NCBI RefSeq assembly: GCF_000186265.1 | Contig: NC_014934.1 | Coordinates: forward strand, 1,922,001 to 1,986,000 | From: Cellulophaga algicola DSM 14237 | GTDB taxonomy: Bacteria > Bacteroidota > Bacteroidia > Flavobacteriales > Flavobacteriaceae | Direction of reading: 5' to 3' | Length of the DNA: 64,000 nt | In this document: positions 34,811 to 42,983 of the stretch, piece by piece | Layout of the letters: every line of letters starts with the position of its first letter | Position numbering within the stretch: position 1 is the first letter of the stretch | Program-made: the position numbers and the translations under genes | The notes under the pieces: model-generated | What the model was told of the DNA's origin: nothing | Databases searched by the model: none | The model's input: the letters and a program-made list of their open reading frames with translations, nothing else

Positions 34811-35416
34811 ATGAAACAGATATTTTACATATTGATGTTGACGCTTCTGACCATAACAAACAGTTTCGGACAGACCGTATCTGACAGCATTTATAAAAGT
34901 TGGTGGACAAATAAGGACAATTCCATTTTTCAGTCAGTTAACAGCGGACGGTTTTCTGGGACAACGAACGGGTATTTGCAGCTAAAAAACGGCAAGAACA
35001 CTCTTGTTCTTGACTTTCAAACGAGCAAGACTACATTGAATGTCCTTCACGACCCTGAAGAAATGTATGATAAAAGCACAAAAAAATATTCTACTCAGAC
35101 AACAAGCGGTAAGACAACTTTAACGTATGAAATTTATGCACTTGCAAATATTTTAACTATTAATTTAAACGGCTTGACATATCGCATTGGGACTATTGAT
35201 GGTGCTTCTGACACACCAGTTTTCGGACTTACATTTAATTACTGCTCAGACAAAACAACGGAGTTCTTAACTCTATTTGTGACAAAACCTTTAGAACTAA
35301 CAACAACGAGAGAATTAATGAAACAGAAAAATATTAATTATACAGAAGCACAAAAATTGGCGAAGACAATAACACTACTTCCTGGTTCGACAATTATTTT
35401 AACATTAAATAAATGA
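34811..35416 (+). CDS. Secreted hypothetical protein, cassette gene 8
   Basis: 201 residues with a Sec signal peptide (MLTLLTITNSFGQ, likely cleavage after FGQ or NSFG). The mature part is Thr/Ser-rich and beta-rich (SGRFSGTTNGYLQLKNGKNT, SGKTTLTYEIYALAN). No family recognised. It is more G+C-rich than its neighbours. Cores: GTTACAGGGC and GCCCTATAAC complement each other at nine of ten positions. Confidence 0.5.
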   Translation: MKQIFYILMLTLLTITNSFGQTVSDSIYKSWWTNKDNSIFQSVNSGRFSGTTNGYLQLKNGKNTLVLDFQTSKTTLNVLHDPEEMYDKSTKKYSTQTTSGKTTLTYEIYALANILTINLNGLTYRIGTIDGASDTPVFGLTFNYCSDKTTEFLTLFVTKPLELTTTRELMKQKNINYTEAQKLAKTITLLPGSTIILTLNK

Positions 35417-35435
35417 CGACAGAAGAAAGAAAAAC

Positions 35436-35572
35436 GCCCTATAACAGCACCTACCCAAAAGACGGGGTCTCGTGTTCCAAAAAGAGTTTTGCGGTTAATG
35501 GAAGTGTAGTTTTTTAAATCAAGTTTTGTGATAGAAGTCCCGCCCTTCGGATAGTTGCAAACCGTTATAGCC
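35436..35572 (+). other. attC-like site between cassette genes 8 and 9
   Basis: The left arm GCCCTATAACAGCACCTACC and right arm GGATAGTTGCAAACCGTTATAGCC form an imperfect palindrome; GACGGGGTC and GTCCCGCCC extend it inward. The right core is GTTATAGCC (35564-35572). Confidence 0.55.
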
Positions 35573-35584
35573 AATAAATGAAAT

Positions 35585-36079
35585 ATGAAGCCAAGGTTAA
35601 GATTTATATTCGATTATGGATGTAATCCATTGTGGTCAGCAGACGATATTACCAATGAAAAGTTTGGATATCATATTGATGACTTGTCCAAACTTGGTTT
35701 GTCTAATAAAACTATAAAATTAGCCGAACACTGTTCTGACATGTTTTATAATTATTTGAATCCAGTATATCAAGGCTTTCCTTCATTTTGGTCAGGCAGA
35801 ATGTATGCGTTTTTCCAATTCAGTATAAAACGACTTTTTGACCAAATAGGAAATGAAATTGGTATGGAATATGAAATTCAAAATGAAGAATTAGACCGAT
35901 TCAATGAGATTATCGATAGTAATAAAATTGATTCTGATTTATCTTCATTTGTTAGTAACCCTGTAGATTTTGCTTTAAAGAACGGAGTTAATTTTCGTTC
36001 GGAAGAAGAACTAAAAAGGGAGATTAGGAATACATATAAAGAATGGGAAGAAAAAGAATATAAATATTACTCAACTTAA
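35585..36079 (+). CDS. Hypothetical cytoplasmic protein, cassette gene 9
   Basis: 164 residues, helical and acidic, starting RFIFDYGCNPLWSADDITN. The FDYGCxPLW opening recalls small immunity-type proteins found beside contact-dependent toxins, but I cannot assign a family. No signal peptide. Cores: GTTATAGCC and GGCTATAAT match at eight of nine positions. A second ATG at 35578 is out of frame. Confidence 0.5.
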   Translation: MKPRLRFIFDYGCNPLWSADDITNEKFGYHIDDLSKLGLSNKTIKLAEHCSDMFYNYLNPVYQGFPSFWSGRMYAFFQFSIKRLFDQIGNEIGMEYEIQNEELDRFNEIIDSNKIDSDLSSFVSNPVDFALKNGVNFRSEEELKREIRNTYKEWEEKEYKYYST

Positions 36080-36082
36080 AAA

Positions 36083-36286
36083 GGCTATAATACGGTTTGT
36101 TGCAACTTGGGCATTCTGTTATTTAAGAAAGTTTAGTGCTATTTACCAAGACAGCCAAATCGTTGATTTGGTATTAAAAGAGAAAAATTAAAACAAAATA
36201 GGCGACTTGGCTCGGAGCTAACTTGAAAGTTTATTGCTTTCTATAGCTCTACTTGCCATGGACTAGCCTTTGCGTGTCATTAAAAC
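36083..36286 (+). other. attC-like site behind cassette gene 9 (decayed right end)
   Basis: GGCTATAAT core and TACGGTTTGTTGCAACTTGGGC on the left, an inner hairpin CCAAATC-GTT-GATTTGG, and a weak right end ACTTGCCATGGACTAGCC. The right core is no longer clear. Confidence 0.4.
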
Positions 36287-36296
36287 TAATCTAAAT

Positions 36297-37289
36297 TTGA
36301 AAAAAGCACTCATAGTAATATTATTAGCGATTTTAAGTTGTAAGACTGATAAAAATAATGTTGCTCAAAAAGAAATTGAGACTGAAATTGTTTCTAAAAA
36401 ATCTATTGAAGAAATTAAATATGTTATTGCAAAATCAGGATTAATTTATCGTGACAAAGCAAAAGGAAAACCGCTAGGGAAATTTGAATTAAACAGCAAA
36501 CTGAATGTAATAGAACATACTGCTATTTTTCAGGAAATCAAAGACAAAGACAAAATAGTAAAAGGCGAATGGGTTGGTGTAAAATTAGATAAGAACAGAG
36601 TAGTTTATGTTTTTGACGGATTTCTTTCTACAACTAAACAAGAATATTCTAATCAAATAAAAAAATATTTAGAAAACGGTATTTGGGTTTTGAAAGAATT
36701 TAAGAATAGTCTTTATAAAGACAATGATTGGAGTGATGTTACATTATCAAATTATGATTTTGTAAATATAATTTTCAAAGATGAAAGAATCGTAATATGG
36801 TCACCTTACGACACGGAGGAATATAGTTGTAGTTTAAACGATAAACTAATTGCATATTACTATGAACCTTTTGACAAAAGAACAGATACTATATTTGAAA
36901 TTTCAAAAATAACCGCTTCATCATTAACTATTAAAATTAAAAATAAAAAATATGACTATTTTAAAGTCTCAAGAGAGATTACAGAAAATGATTTATATAA
37001 TGTTGTTCAAGAAGGCTCTGATAATGTTCTAAATGAATGGTTTTCTGGAATTTATATTTTTAAAGATAATGACGGAAAATCTGAAATAAAATTTAACTCT
37101 GACAGTAAAAGCATATATATGCTATATCCATTCTCAGGTAGATTTTTAGCAATTGATTTAGGTGGTTATACGTATAAGATACATAGAAAAGAAGTAAATA
37201 CTTATCATTTAGAAAGAGTATATTATAGTCCAGACGCTGATGGTTATGTTTTTACTGAAGAAAAATCAACCTTAACAAAGGTTAAATAA
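36297..37289 (+). CDS. Lipoprotein with SH3-like domain, cassette gene 10
   Basis: About 330 residues if initiated at TTG 36297, which gives a standard lipoprotein signal (KKALIVILLAILSCKT). No ATG precedes the signal; the frame is open upstream to 36270 only through non-ATG codons, so the original ATG may have mutated. Residues ~40-110 resemble an SH3-like domain (KSGLIYRDKAKGKPLGKF, VGVKLDKNRVVYVFDGFL), similar in plan to cassette gene 2. The C-terminal part is beta-rich and unrecognised. The 3' core GCCACACAAC is present; the 5' core is diverged. Confidence 0.55.
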   Translation: MKKALIVILLAILSCKTDKNNVAQKEIETEIVSKKSIEEIKYVIAKSGLIYRDKAKGKPLGKFELNSKLNVIEHTAIFQEIKDKDKIVKGEWVGVKLDKNRVVYVFDGFLSTTKQEYSNQIKKYLENGIWVLKEFKNSLYKDNDWSDVTLSNYDFVNIIFKDERIVIWSPYDTEEYSCSLNDKLIAYYYEPFDKRTDTIFEISKITASSLTIKIKNKKYDYFKVSREITENDLYNVVQEGSDNVLNEWFSGIYIFKDNDGKSEIKFNSDSKSIYMLYPFSGRFLAIDLGGYTYKIHRKEVNTYHLERVYYSPDADGYVFTEEKSTLTKVK

Positions 37290-37290
37290 T

Positions 37291-37578
37291 GCCACACAAC
37301 ACTGGTAACCATAGCACAACTCCATAACTTCTAAAATTGTAACCTGCATAACTGCTTTTAAGGCGGTTTCTCTTTTTAAATGGGTGAGTACTTTAGTTTT
37401 TTTTGTTACGCTTAAATACCATCCTTTAAAAGGGTTATAGCCTCTTTTCCTGAAGAACAAGTAATACAGATTAAAGTTATTTGGGCTACAGGCTTTTAAG
37501 TTAGTTTAAAACCCGATAGAGCAAGCACTGATTTCATCGTTTCGTAATTTTAAGCATTAAGAATTAAAATAGAATCAG
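37291..37578 (+). other. End of the cassette array; no gene seen
   Basis: GCCACACAAC-ACTGG at 37291 is the left arm of a last attC-like site with no right arm. A minus-strand stretch around 37320-37460 reads GYNPFKGWYLSVTKKTKVL and may be a remnant of another gene, but no start or family was found. The rest holds nothing recognisable. Confidence 0.35.
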
Positions 37579-37944
37579 ATGATTACAGAAAATAAAAATC
37601 AGCATAAAGATAGACCTTACGGTGGCCTAGACAATACAGTGCAGCAAAACCATAGTTTAGCTCAAGAATTAGAGGACAAGGAACCTATCAATAATTTAGA
37701 GGAAGATGTGGCGCATCCTGTTAATAATGGAGGAGTAGAAGCTTCAATCCTAGATTTGGATTTAGAAGAACAATGGCTAGCAGTACGCGATGAGTATTTG
37801 GCGCATTATCCAGAGGTATTGGAAGCCGAAACCCAATATGAAAAAGGGAGTTTCAATACCATAATAGAAAACTTAGCAAAGCGAAGACAACGTACGCCAA
37901 AAGAAATCCATACAGAAATTAGGGATTGGAATGCGAAGAAATAA
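37579..37944 (+). CDS. Conserved small acidic protein (CsbD/stress-type C-terminus)
   Basis: 121 residues, no signal. Residues 1-70 are acidic and probably disordered. The C-terminal domain (EQWLAVRDEYLAHYPEV, YEKGSFNTIIENLAKRRQRTPKEIHTEIRDW) resembles the CsbD-like/stress-response modules of Bacteroidota, where a Y-P-x-L/V and an E-x-G precede a helical end. It is the first gene of the conserved chromosome after the array. The role is unproven. Confidence 0.5.
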   Translation: MITENKNQHKDRPYGGLDNTVQQNHSLAQELEDKEPINNLEEDVAHPVNNGGVEASILDLDLEEQWLAVRDEYLAHYPEVLEAETQYEKGSFNTIIENLAKRRQRTPKEIHTEIRDWNAKK

Positions 37945-38059
37945 TGCGCTCTCTTGTGGGAGTCCGCCAGCGTAATTACCGCAGTAAAATTTTGATAAGG
38001 TATTCATGCTTTTAAGAGAAGTATAGGTATAGACAGACCAAAGTATTTTCTGCTATACC

Positions 38060-38067
38060 TATATTTG
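38060..38067 (+). promoter_or_regulatory. Bacteroidota-type -7 box
   Basis: TATATTTG fits TAnnTTTG and lies 19 bases upstream of the GNAT gene ATG. No convincing -33 box was picked out. Confidence 0.35.
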
Positions 38068-38086
38068 TTTCTTATTTATTCTTATC

Positions 38087-38773
38087 ATGAGTCACTTTAA
38101 AGAAACACTGAAGAATCCTGTATGGTTTGCGCTTAACGAAGCGCATGAGAAATTTTCAGTTACGTATAACGGAGCCAAGTTTTATGATCCAGAAATTTGT
38201 CCGTTTGGAGCTTTCGTAGATCCATCTACTATTCAGTTGGCCTTAGAAGCCTATGCGAAAACTTGTGAAAGCTTCTTTCTAGTGACCAATAAGGATCTCC
38301 CTCCCTATACCAGTAAACACTTTGTTTTAGATCGTAAAATTGAAGGCTGCCAAATGGTACTCAGTTCCTTAATTGAAACGCCAATTACTGAGAATATAGT
38401 GCGACTTACCCATCATGATATAGCCGATATCTATAATTTAGTATGGCTTGTGATGCCTGGGTATTATCGCCGGAGAACTTTTGAAATGGGAGAGTATTAC
38501 GGAATATTCAAAGAGGGTAAATTAGTATCTGTTACAGGGCAACGCATGCAGACTAATGATTTTATTGAGATTAGTGCAGTAGTTACACACCCAGATTACG
38601 GGCGTAAAGGGCTGGCCAAGCAATTAGTCTACCATGTCACCCAACAAATCTTAAAGGCTAACAAGAAGCCCATTTTACATACTACAAAAGGGAATGCGGC
38701 GATACCCTTATATGAAAGACTAGGATATCAGTTAACTCGTGATATGAATTGGTGGCATTTTCATTGTAAATAA
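38087..38773 (+). CDS. GNAT-family N-acetyltransferase (FR47-like)
   Basis: 228 residues. The N-terminal half is a family-specific domain. The C-terminal half (~100-228) is the GNAT fold, with the acetyl-CoA-binding stretch VVTHPDYGRKGLAKQLV (motif A, R/Q-x-x-G-x-A/G type) followed by LHTTKGNAAIPLYERLGY (motif B). It transfers an acetyl group to an unknown small molecule or amine. A single gene preceded by its own promoter box and convergent with the ablB-type gene at 38817. Confidence 0.75.
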   Translation: MSHFKETLKNPVWFALNEAHEKFSVTYNGAKFYDPEICPFGAFVDPSTIQLALEAYAKTCESFFLVTNKDLPPYTSKHFVLDRKIEGCQMVLSSLIETPITENIVRLTHHDIADIYNLVWLVMPGYYRRRTFEMGEYYGIFKEGKLVSVTGQRMQTNDFIEISAVVTHPDYGRKGLAKQLVYHVTQQILKANKKPILHTTKGNAAIPLYERLGYQLTRDMNWWHFHCK

Positions 38774-38816
38774 ATCTAGCCTAGTAGACTTAAAATGAGT
38801 GGTTCATTAACCTAAA

Positions 38817-39659
38817 TTAATTAGAGTACCATACATTCATACTTTCTAAACTATTTCTTATTACCGTGTTGTTGTATAGCGTTCCTCCAAAATGAAAGCC
38901 GTGTTTGCTAAAAGTAATGTTTAGGCCATAGGAGGTTGCTCTTACCAAAGAATAAATTGTCTTATAGCTTGCTTTATCACTCTTTTTTTTAATTTCTTGG
39001 AGAAGGTAATATGATAAGTTTTGTCCATTGTAATCAGGATGTGTAGCAAAATCTACAATCTCAATATTCAATTCTTTTTTATGAATATGAAGGATAGAGG
39101 AAACAATAAGTTCCTCTTTCTTAAAAAGACCGTAGAATTCATGATTTTGTTCTGCTAGCTCTAAAAGATAAGCTTCCTCATGGATAGGAAGTGAGTGTGA
39201 CATAAATGCTTTTTTATGTAAAGTGGCCAATGTAGAAAAATCGGTTGTCGTGAGCTTCCGGACTTCAAAATTAGTAGGTAAACTCATGTAACCCTCTTCA
39301 GAAGAACTTTTGGCAGCCTGTGCAATAGCTTTTACGGACGCAATTGTCTTTAGCGCTTGTTTATCATTTTGGCAGCGATTTTCATTCAGGTATTCCGCTA
39401 AAAAGTACCCTGTGGTAATACCATTGTATAAACCTGGTATTTTTGCTTCAATATGAAATCCATTAGACTCAAAAATCTCAATTGCTTGTTCTGGAACTTT
39501 GCTTATAATTTTATCATACTTTTTTTCATGAGCAATATCCTTCATTTTTGGGATGAGTGAATCCCAATTGTTTTTGGTGGACTGGGTTAAATATAAACGG
39601 CTATGCGTTTTTCCATGACGTAATACAGCTCCTTCTATCTTTTCAATGGTATCGAACAT
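38817..39659 (-). CDS. ablB: Putative beta-lysine N6-acetyltransferase
   Basis: 280 residues. The N-terminal region GLYNGITTGYFLAEYL and the C-terminal SMNVWYSN are characteristic of AblB (TIGR03827). A GNAT domain with FATHPDYNGQNLSYYLLQEI occupies ~130-270. AblB acetylates beta-lysine to N6-acetyl-beta-lysine, a compatible solute. Its usual partner AblA (lysine 2,3-aminomutase) is not next to it. It lies 29 bp downstream of proA on the same strand, so it may be co-transcribed with the proline genes, another osmolyte pathway. Confidence 0.8.
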   Translation of the reverse strand: MFDTIEKIEGAVLRHGKTHSRLYLTQSTKNNWDSLIPKMKDIAHEKKYDKIISKVPEQAIEIFESNGFHIEAKIPGLYNGITTGYFLAEYLNENRCQNDKQALKTIASVKAIAQAAKSSSEEGYMSLPTNFEVRKLTTTDFSTLATLHKKAFMSHSLPIHEEAYLLELAEQNHEFYGLFKKEELIVSSILHIHKKELNIEIVDFATHPDYNGQNLSYYLLQEIKKKSDKASYKTIYSLVRATSYGLNITFSKHGFHFGGTLYNNTVIRNSLESMNVWYSN

Positions 39660-39688
39660 TTTTAGTTTATATGGTTTTAATGATGCTT

Positions 39689-40888
39689 TTATTCCCGGAT
39701 TTGACCGTCTCCAAAGAAATAATACTTATTGGTAACCAGTTCATTTAGTCCTAATGGGCCTCTATGGTGTAATTTATCGGTACTTATTGCTAGTTCTGCG
39801 CCAACACCCATTTGTCCGCCATCCGTAAAACGCGTAGACGCATTTTGATATACAGCAGCACAATCTACTTGCTCCATAAAAACCTGAGCTTTGCTAGGGT
39901 CCGTTGTCATTATGCTAGCAGAATGACCGCCAGAATTTTTATTGATTTTATGAATAGCTTCATCGACGGAATTTACAGCGCCAATACAGCACTTCATAGC
40001 TAAAAATTCTTCTTTCCAGACTTCTTCATTGGGTATTGGTGTGGCATCCTTTAAAACCTTTCTTATATCGGTATCTGCAAGTATAGAAACACCATTATTT
40101 TCTAAAATGTTTGCTAAATTCTTTAGTTTTTCTTGATAATCATCAATCGCGGTACTGATGAGAATTTTATCAAGGGCATTACAAGCAGATATTTTATCGG
40201 TTTTAGCATTTAAAATTACTTTAATGCTTTGTTCCCAATTTGCATTTTCATCAACAAACAAAAAATTATTACCCCGGCCACTTACCAATACCGCACATTT
40301 TGCATGCTCTTTTACAAAGGCAATTAATTTTTCTCCGCCTCTTGGAACAATTAAATCAAGTTTCTCAGTAGGATTTTTCAGAAATGCTTGAGTCTCCTCT
40401 CTATTCATTACCAATAACTGAATGTAGTCTGTTGGTAAATCATTTTCTATTAAAGCTTGATGCCAGAAATCAACAAGAATCTTATTGCTATAGAGGGCTT
40501 CTTTTCCTCCTTTTAATAAAATTTTATTATTCGCTTTAAAAGCAAGAACTGCCGCTTCTACAGTAACATCAGGTCGTGATTCATAAATAATCATGATGGT
40601 ACCGAAAGGAGCTGTTTTATTGATAATTGTTAAACCATTATCCAATTCCTTTTTTGATATTTCTTTGTGAACGGGATCATTTTGAGATTTAACTTTAGTG
40701 ACCGCCAGAATCATTTCATCAATCTTTTTATCAGTTAACACCAATCGATCATACATGGCTTGATCTTCTTTAGTAAATAATTCAAGATCTTTTTTGTTAG
40801 CATTAAGTAACTCCTTTCGATTCTCATTTAAAATTTGAATCATGGAACTTAATACATTGTTTTTAATTTCTGTTGGTATCAACTTCAT
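39689..40888 (-). CDS. proA: Glutamate-5-semialdehyde dehydrogenase
   Basis: 399 residues, the usual length for ProA. Catalytic Cys in KISACNALDKIL; nucleotide-binding region LLKGGKEALYSNK; RGNNFLFVDENA region and C-terminal FTDGGQMGVGAELAIST typical of gamma-glutamyl phosphate reductases. It reduces gamma-glutamyl phosphate with NADPH to glutamate semialdehyde, the second proline biosynthesis step. It starts one base after the proB stop, so the two are translated together in the order proC-proB-proA. Confidence 0.95.
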   Translation of the reverse strand: MKLIPTEIKNNVLSSMIQILNENRKELLNANKKDLELFTKEDQAMYDRLVLTDKKIDEMILAVTKVKSQNDPVHKEISKKELDNGLTIINKTAPFGTIMIIYESRPDVTVEAAVLAFKANNKILLKGGKEALYSNKILVDFWHQALIENDLPTDYIQLLVMNREETQAFLKNPTEKLDLIVPRGGEKLIAFVKEHAKCAVLVSGRGNNFLFVDENANWEQSIKVILNAKTDKISACNALDKILISTAIDDYQEKLKNLANILENNGVSILADTDIRKVLKDATPIPNEEVWKEEFLAMKCCIGAVNSVDEAIHKINKNSGGHSASIMTTDPSKAQVFMEQVDCAAVYQNASTRFTDGGQMGVGAELAISTDKLHHRGPLGLNELVTNKYYFFGDGQIRE

Positions 40889-40889
40889 A

Positions 40890-41678
40890 CTAAACTTCTA
40901 TTTCTTTTTTAAGGGCAACTCGTGTACCCACTTTTTTTCCGTCGATAATATCTATAATGGTATGGTCTTTTTTTCCGTTGGCAATAAACGTAGGGATGTT
41001 ATTTGCGGCGGACTGTTGTGCATATTCTAATTTAGAACCCATGCCACCACGCCCCTCGGCTTCTCCTTTGGTGTTGTCTTGAATGTATTTGTTTAGATTT
41101 TCATCCGGACTTACGTGATCAACAAGGGAACTGCTTTTTTCGTCTGGATGACCGCTATAAAGCCCATCAATATCAGTTAAAATAATGAGTTTATCTGCCT
41201 TAACTAATTGCGCGATAAGACTAGCAAGCTCATCGTTATCAGAGAACATAGACATGGTTAGCGATACTGCATCATCTTCATTAGCAATAGGGATAACACC
41301 TTCCGCAAGTAATCCTTCATAACAATTTATCATGTTTTGACGGTGTTCACCAGGACTAAAATCTCTTTTGGTAGGTAAAACCTGTGCACATTTCATACCA
41401 TAATCACGAAATATATTATAGTACAAACGCATCATTCTAGGCTGCCCAATAGCCGAGTAAACCTGTCTTTTTTGTGTTTTATCTTCGATACTAGATTTAC
41501 CTAAGACCTCCATTCCAGCAATTACAGACCCAGAAGAAACCAAAATAGTAATGATTCCCCTTTCATATAATTGTGCAATTTGTTTCACCAATTTCTTGAG
41601 TACAGGCCTTACAATTCTATTATCTTTATTCGTCATCACATTAGTTCCGACTTTTATGACAATCTTTTGTTTATACAT
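40890..41678 (-). CDS. proB: Glutamate 5-kinase (short form, no PUA domain)
   Basis: About 262 residues from ATG 41678, chosen because KIVIKVGTNVMT is the standard N-terminus; the frame is open 15 codons upstream inside proC. Amino-acid kinase fold with LVSSGSVIAGME, ILTDIDGLYSG and GRGGMGSKLEYAQ. The C-terminal PUA domain of enterobacterial ProB is missing, as is usual in Bacteroidota. It phosphorylates glutamate in the first, normally proline-inhibited step. It overlaps the end of proC by 8 bp. Confidence 0.93.
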   Translation of the reverse strand: MYKQKIVIKVGTNVMTNKDNRIVRPVLKKLVKQIAQLYERGIITILVSSGSVIAGMEVLGKSSIEDKTQKRQVYSAIGQPRMMRLYYNIFRDYGMKCAQVLPTKRDFSPGEHRQNMINCYEGLLAEGVIPIANEDDAVSLTMSMFSDNDELASLIAQLVKADKLIILTDIDGLYSGHPDEKSSSLVDHVSPDENLNKYIQDNTKGEAEGRGGMGSKLEYAQQSAANNIPTFIANGKKDHTIIDIIDGKKVGTRVALKKEIEV

Positions 41679-42486
41679 GTTGTTTTTCTTTTCCAAGTTC
41701 AACGGCTCGGTCAAAAGCAGCAAAAGCAGCCTCTTTAATTAATTCTCCTACATTATTGTCTTCCATAGAATTTAATGCGGCGCGTGTAGTACCTCCTTTA
41801 CTTGCCACTTTTTCCATCCATGAATTTGGAGACAAGGTATTTTGATTGAACAGTTCTATAGCTCCTGTAAATGTTTGTGCAACTAATACCTTAGAAACAT
41901 TTGGCGAAAACCCCATTTGCAATGCGGCTTCCATCATACTCTGCATAAAATAAAATACATACGCAGGACCACTACCAGAAATTCCGGTAGAGGCATCTAT
42001 GAAATTCTCGTCTTTAACTAAAATAGATTTACCAGTGGTGTCTAATAAACTTTCTATGGCGAGTAATTCTATTCTAGAAACTTCAGGAGACGCAACATAC
42101 GAGGTAAGTCCTTTGCCAACTTGTGCTGGTAAATTAGGCATTGCGCGTATTATTTTAGTTAAGCCTGTGGTGTCTTTGATAGTTTTAATGGTAATACCAG
42201 CCATTATGGAAATCAAGAGCTGATCTCCGGTTACTAATTTATTTATTTTTCTAAATAAATCTTCTGCATGATAGGGTTTTACAGCGATAAAAATAATATC
42301 TGCCTGTGGTACACAGTCTTCTAAATTACGATAGGCATCAAAATCTGACATTTGATCTACTTCATCTAGTTTTTCTTCAGAAGTGTCAAGAACCATAATG
42401 TTCTCCTTTTTTAAGAGTTTAGATTTTGACATGCCTTTTGCGTAGGTAAGACCCATGTTTCCGGCTCCTATTACAAGTACTTTCAT
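41671..42486 (-). CDS. proC: Pyrroline-5-carboxylate reductase
   Basis: 271 residues. N-terminal NADPH-binding VIGAGNMGLTYAKGM; central AVKPYHAED; C-terminal dimerisation region with STGISGSGPAYVFYFMQSM and VASKGGTTRAALNSME typical of ProC. It catalyses the last step of proline synthesis. First gene of the proCBA operon on the minus strand. No clear promoter was recognised in the 42487-42526 leader. Confidence 0.95.
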   Translation of the reverse strand: MKVLVIGAGNMGLTYAKGMSKSKLLKKENIMVLDTSEEKLDEVDQMSDFDAYRNLEDCVPQADIIFIAVKPYHAEDLFRKINKLVTGDQLLISIMAGITIKTIKDTTGLTKIIRAMPNLPAQVGKGLTSYVASPEVSRIELLAIESLLDTTGKSILVKDENFIDASTGISGSGPAYVFYFMQSMMEAALQMGFSPNVSKVLVAQTFTGAIELFNQNTLSPNSWMEKVASKGGTTRAALNSMEDNNVGELIKEAAFAAFDRAVELGKEKQHV

Positions 42487-42526
42487 TCTTTATTTTTTAT
42501 GTGGATTGATGGATACTATAATGTTA

Positions 42527-42718
42527 TTAAATAAAGAGCATGCAGTCTTCACAGCTTTTTACCTCACCATAATAGGTCTCTCTATATTTGTGTAAGGTCT
42601 TTACGGGAAAGCCTAAAAAGTACTTTTTAATATAGGTTACTTTAGTTTGTAAACTCCCCATTTTTGTAGTGTGTCTTTGTTCTGTTTTTGTTTCTCTTTT
42701 AATGTGTATTAACTTCAT
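42527..42718 (-). CDS. Small conserved-looking basic protein
   Basis: 63 residues from ATG 42718 (the frame opens 11 codons earlier). Basic, with FLGFPVKTLHKYRETYYGEV and a C-terminal CEDC pair that could bind metal. I recall similar short proteins in other Flavobacteriia but cannot name the family. It is 40 bp upstream of proC on the same strand. The remaining 42719-42983 shows no gene. Confidence 0.5.
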   Translation of the reverse strand: MKLIHIKRETKTEQRHTTKMGSLQTKVTYIKKYFLGFPVKTLHKYRETYYGEVKSCEDCMLFI

Positions 42719-42983
42719 AAAATTGTAATGATTAAGGGTAGAGTATAGCATAAACTAAGAGGATTCCTAAAATAGAATGTTAAGATTTTGTTAGTGCTTC
42801 TGTAGTGGTTACGCGAGGCTTTTTAGCAGCTTACATAAATTTACAATACGTAGGTATGGCATATATATTAGTGTTGTTAGTTGCCTTTTAACCACGACTC
42901 ACATCTATTACAGAATTGTCGCTTTAAATTTGCATCATATGCGCTATAGCAACTATCTTTAAATAGATTTTAAAATAACACCT

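Larger units (their letters stand above)
23671..37300 (+). other. Integron-like gene-cassette array (no integrase in window)
   Basis: Ten single same-strand genes with unrelated products. In nine, the GTT-initiated core just 5' of the gene is complementary over ~7-10 nt to an AAC-terminated core just 3' of it: GTTGTACGT with ACGTACAAC, GTTGTGCG with CGCACAAC, GTTAGCAATA with TATTGCTAAC, GTTGGCTGT with ACAGCCAAC, GTTACCACAC with GTGTGGTAAC, and others listed separately. Spacers between neighbouring cassettes are long imperfect palindromes with inner hairpins. This is the signature of attC recombination sites. IS3, IS110 and repeat A copies interrupt the array. No integron integrase is encoded here, and the cores do not strictly match GTTRRRY, so the recombinase is unknown. 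Confidence 0.6.

Noticed and set aside
27361-36290. The regularly spaced hairpins as a CRISPR array
   Set aside because: The repeats are 130-200 bp, differ from site to site and enclose full genes. There are no short identical direct repeats with unique spacers.
37272-37460. A minus-strand 62-codon frame at the end of the cassette array
   Set aside because: Contains a plausible protein-like stretch, but crosses the attC-like arm and has no family; treated as possible remnant only.
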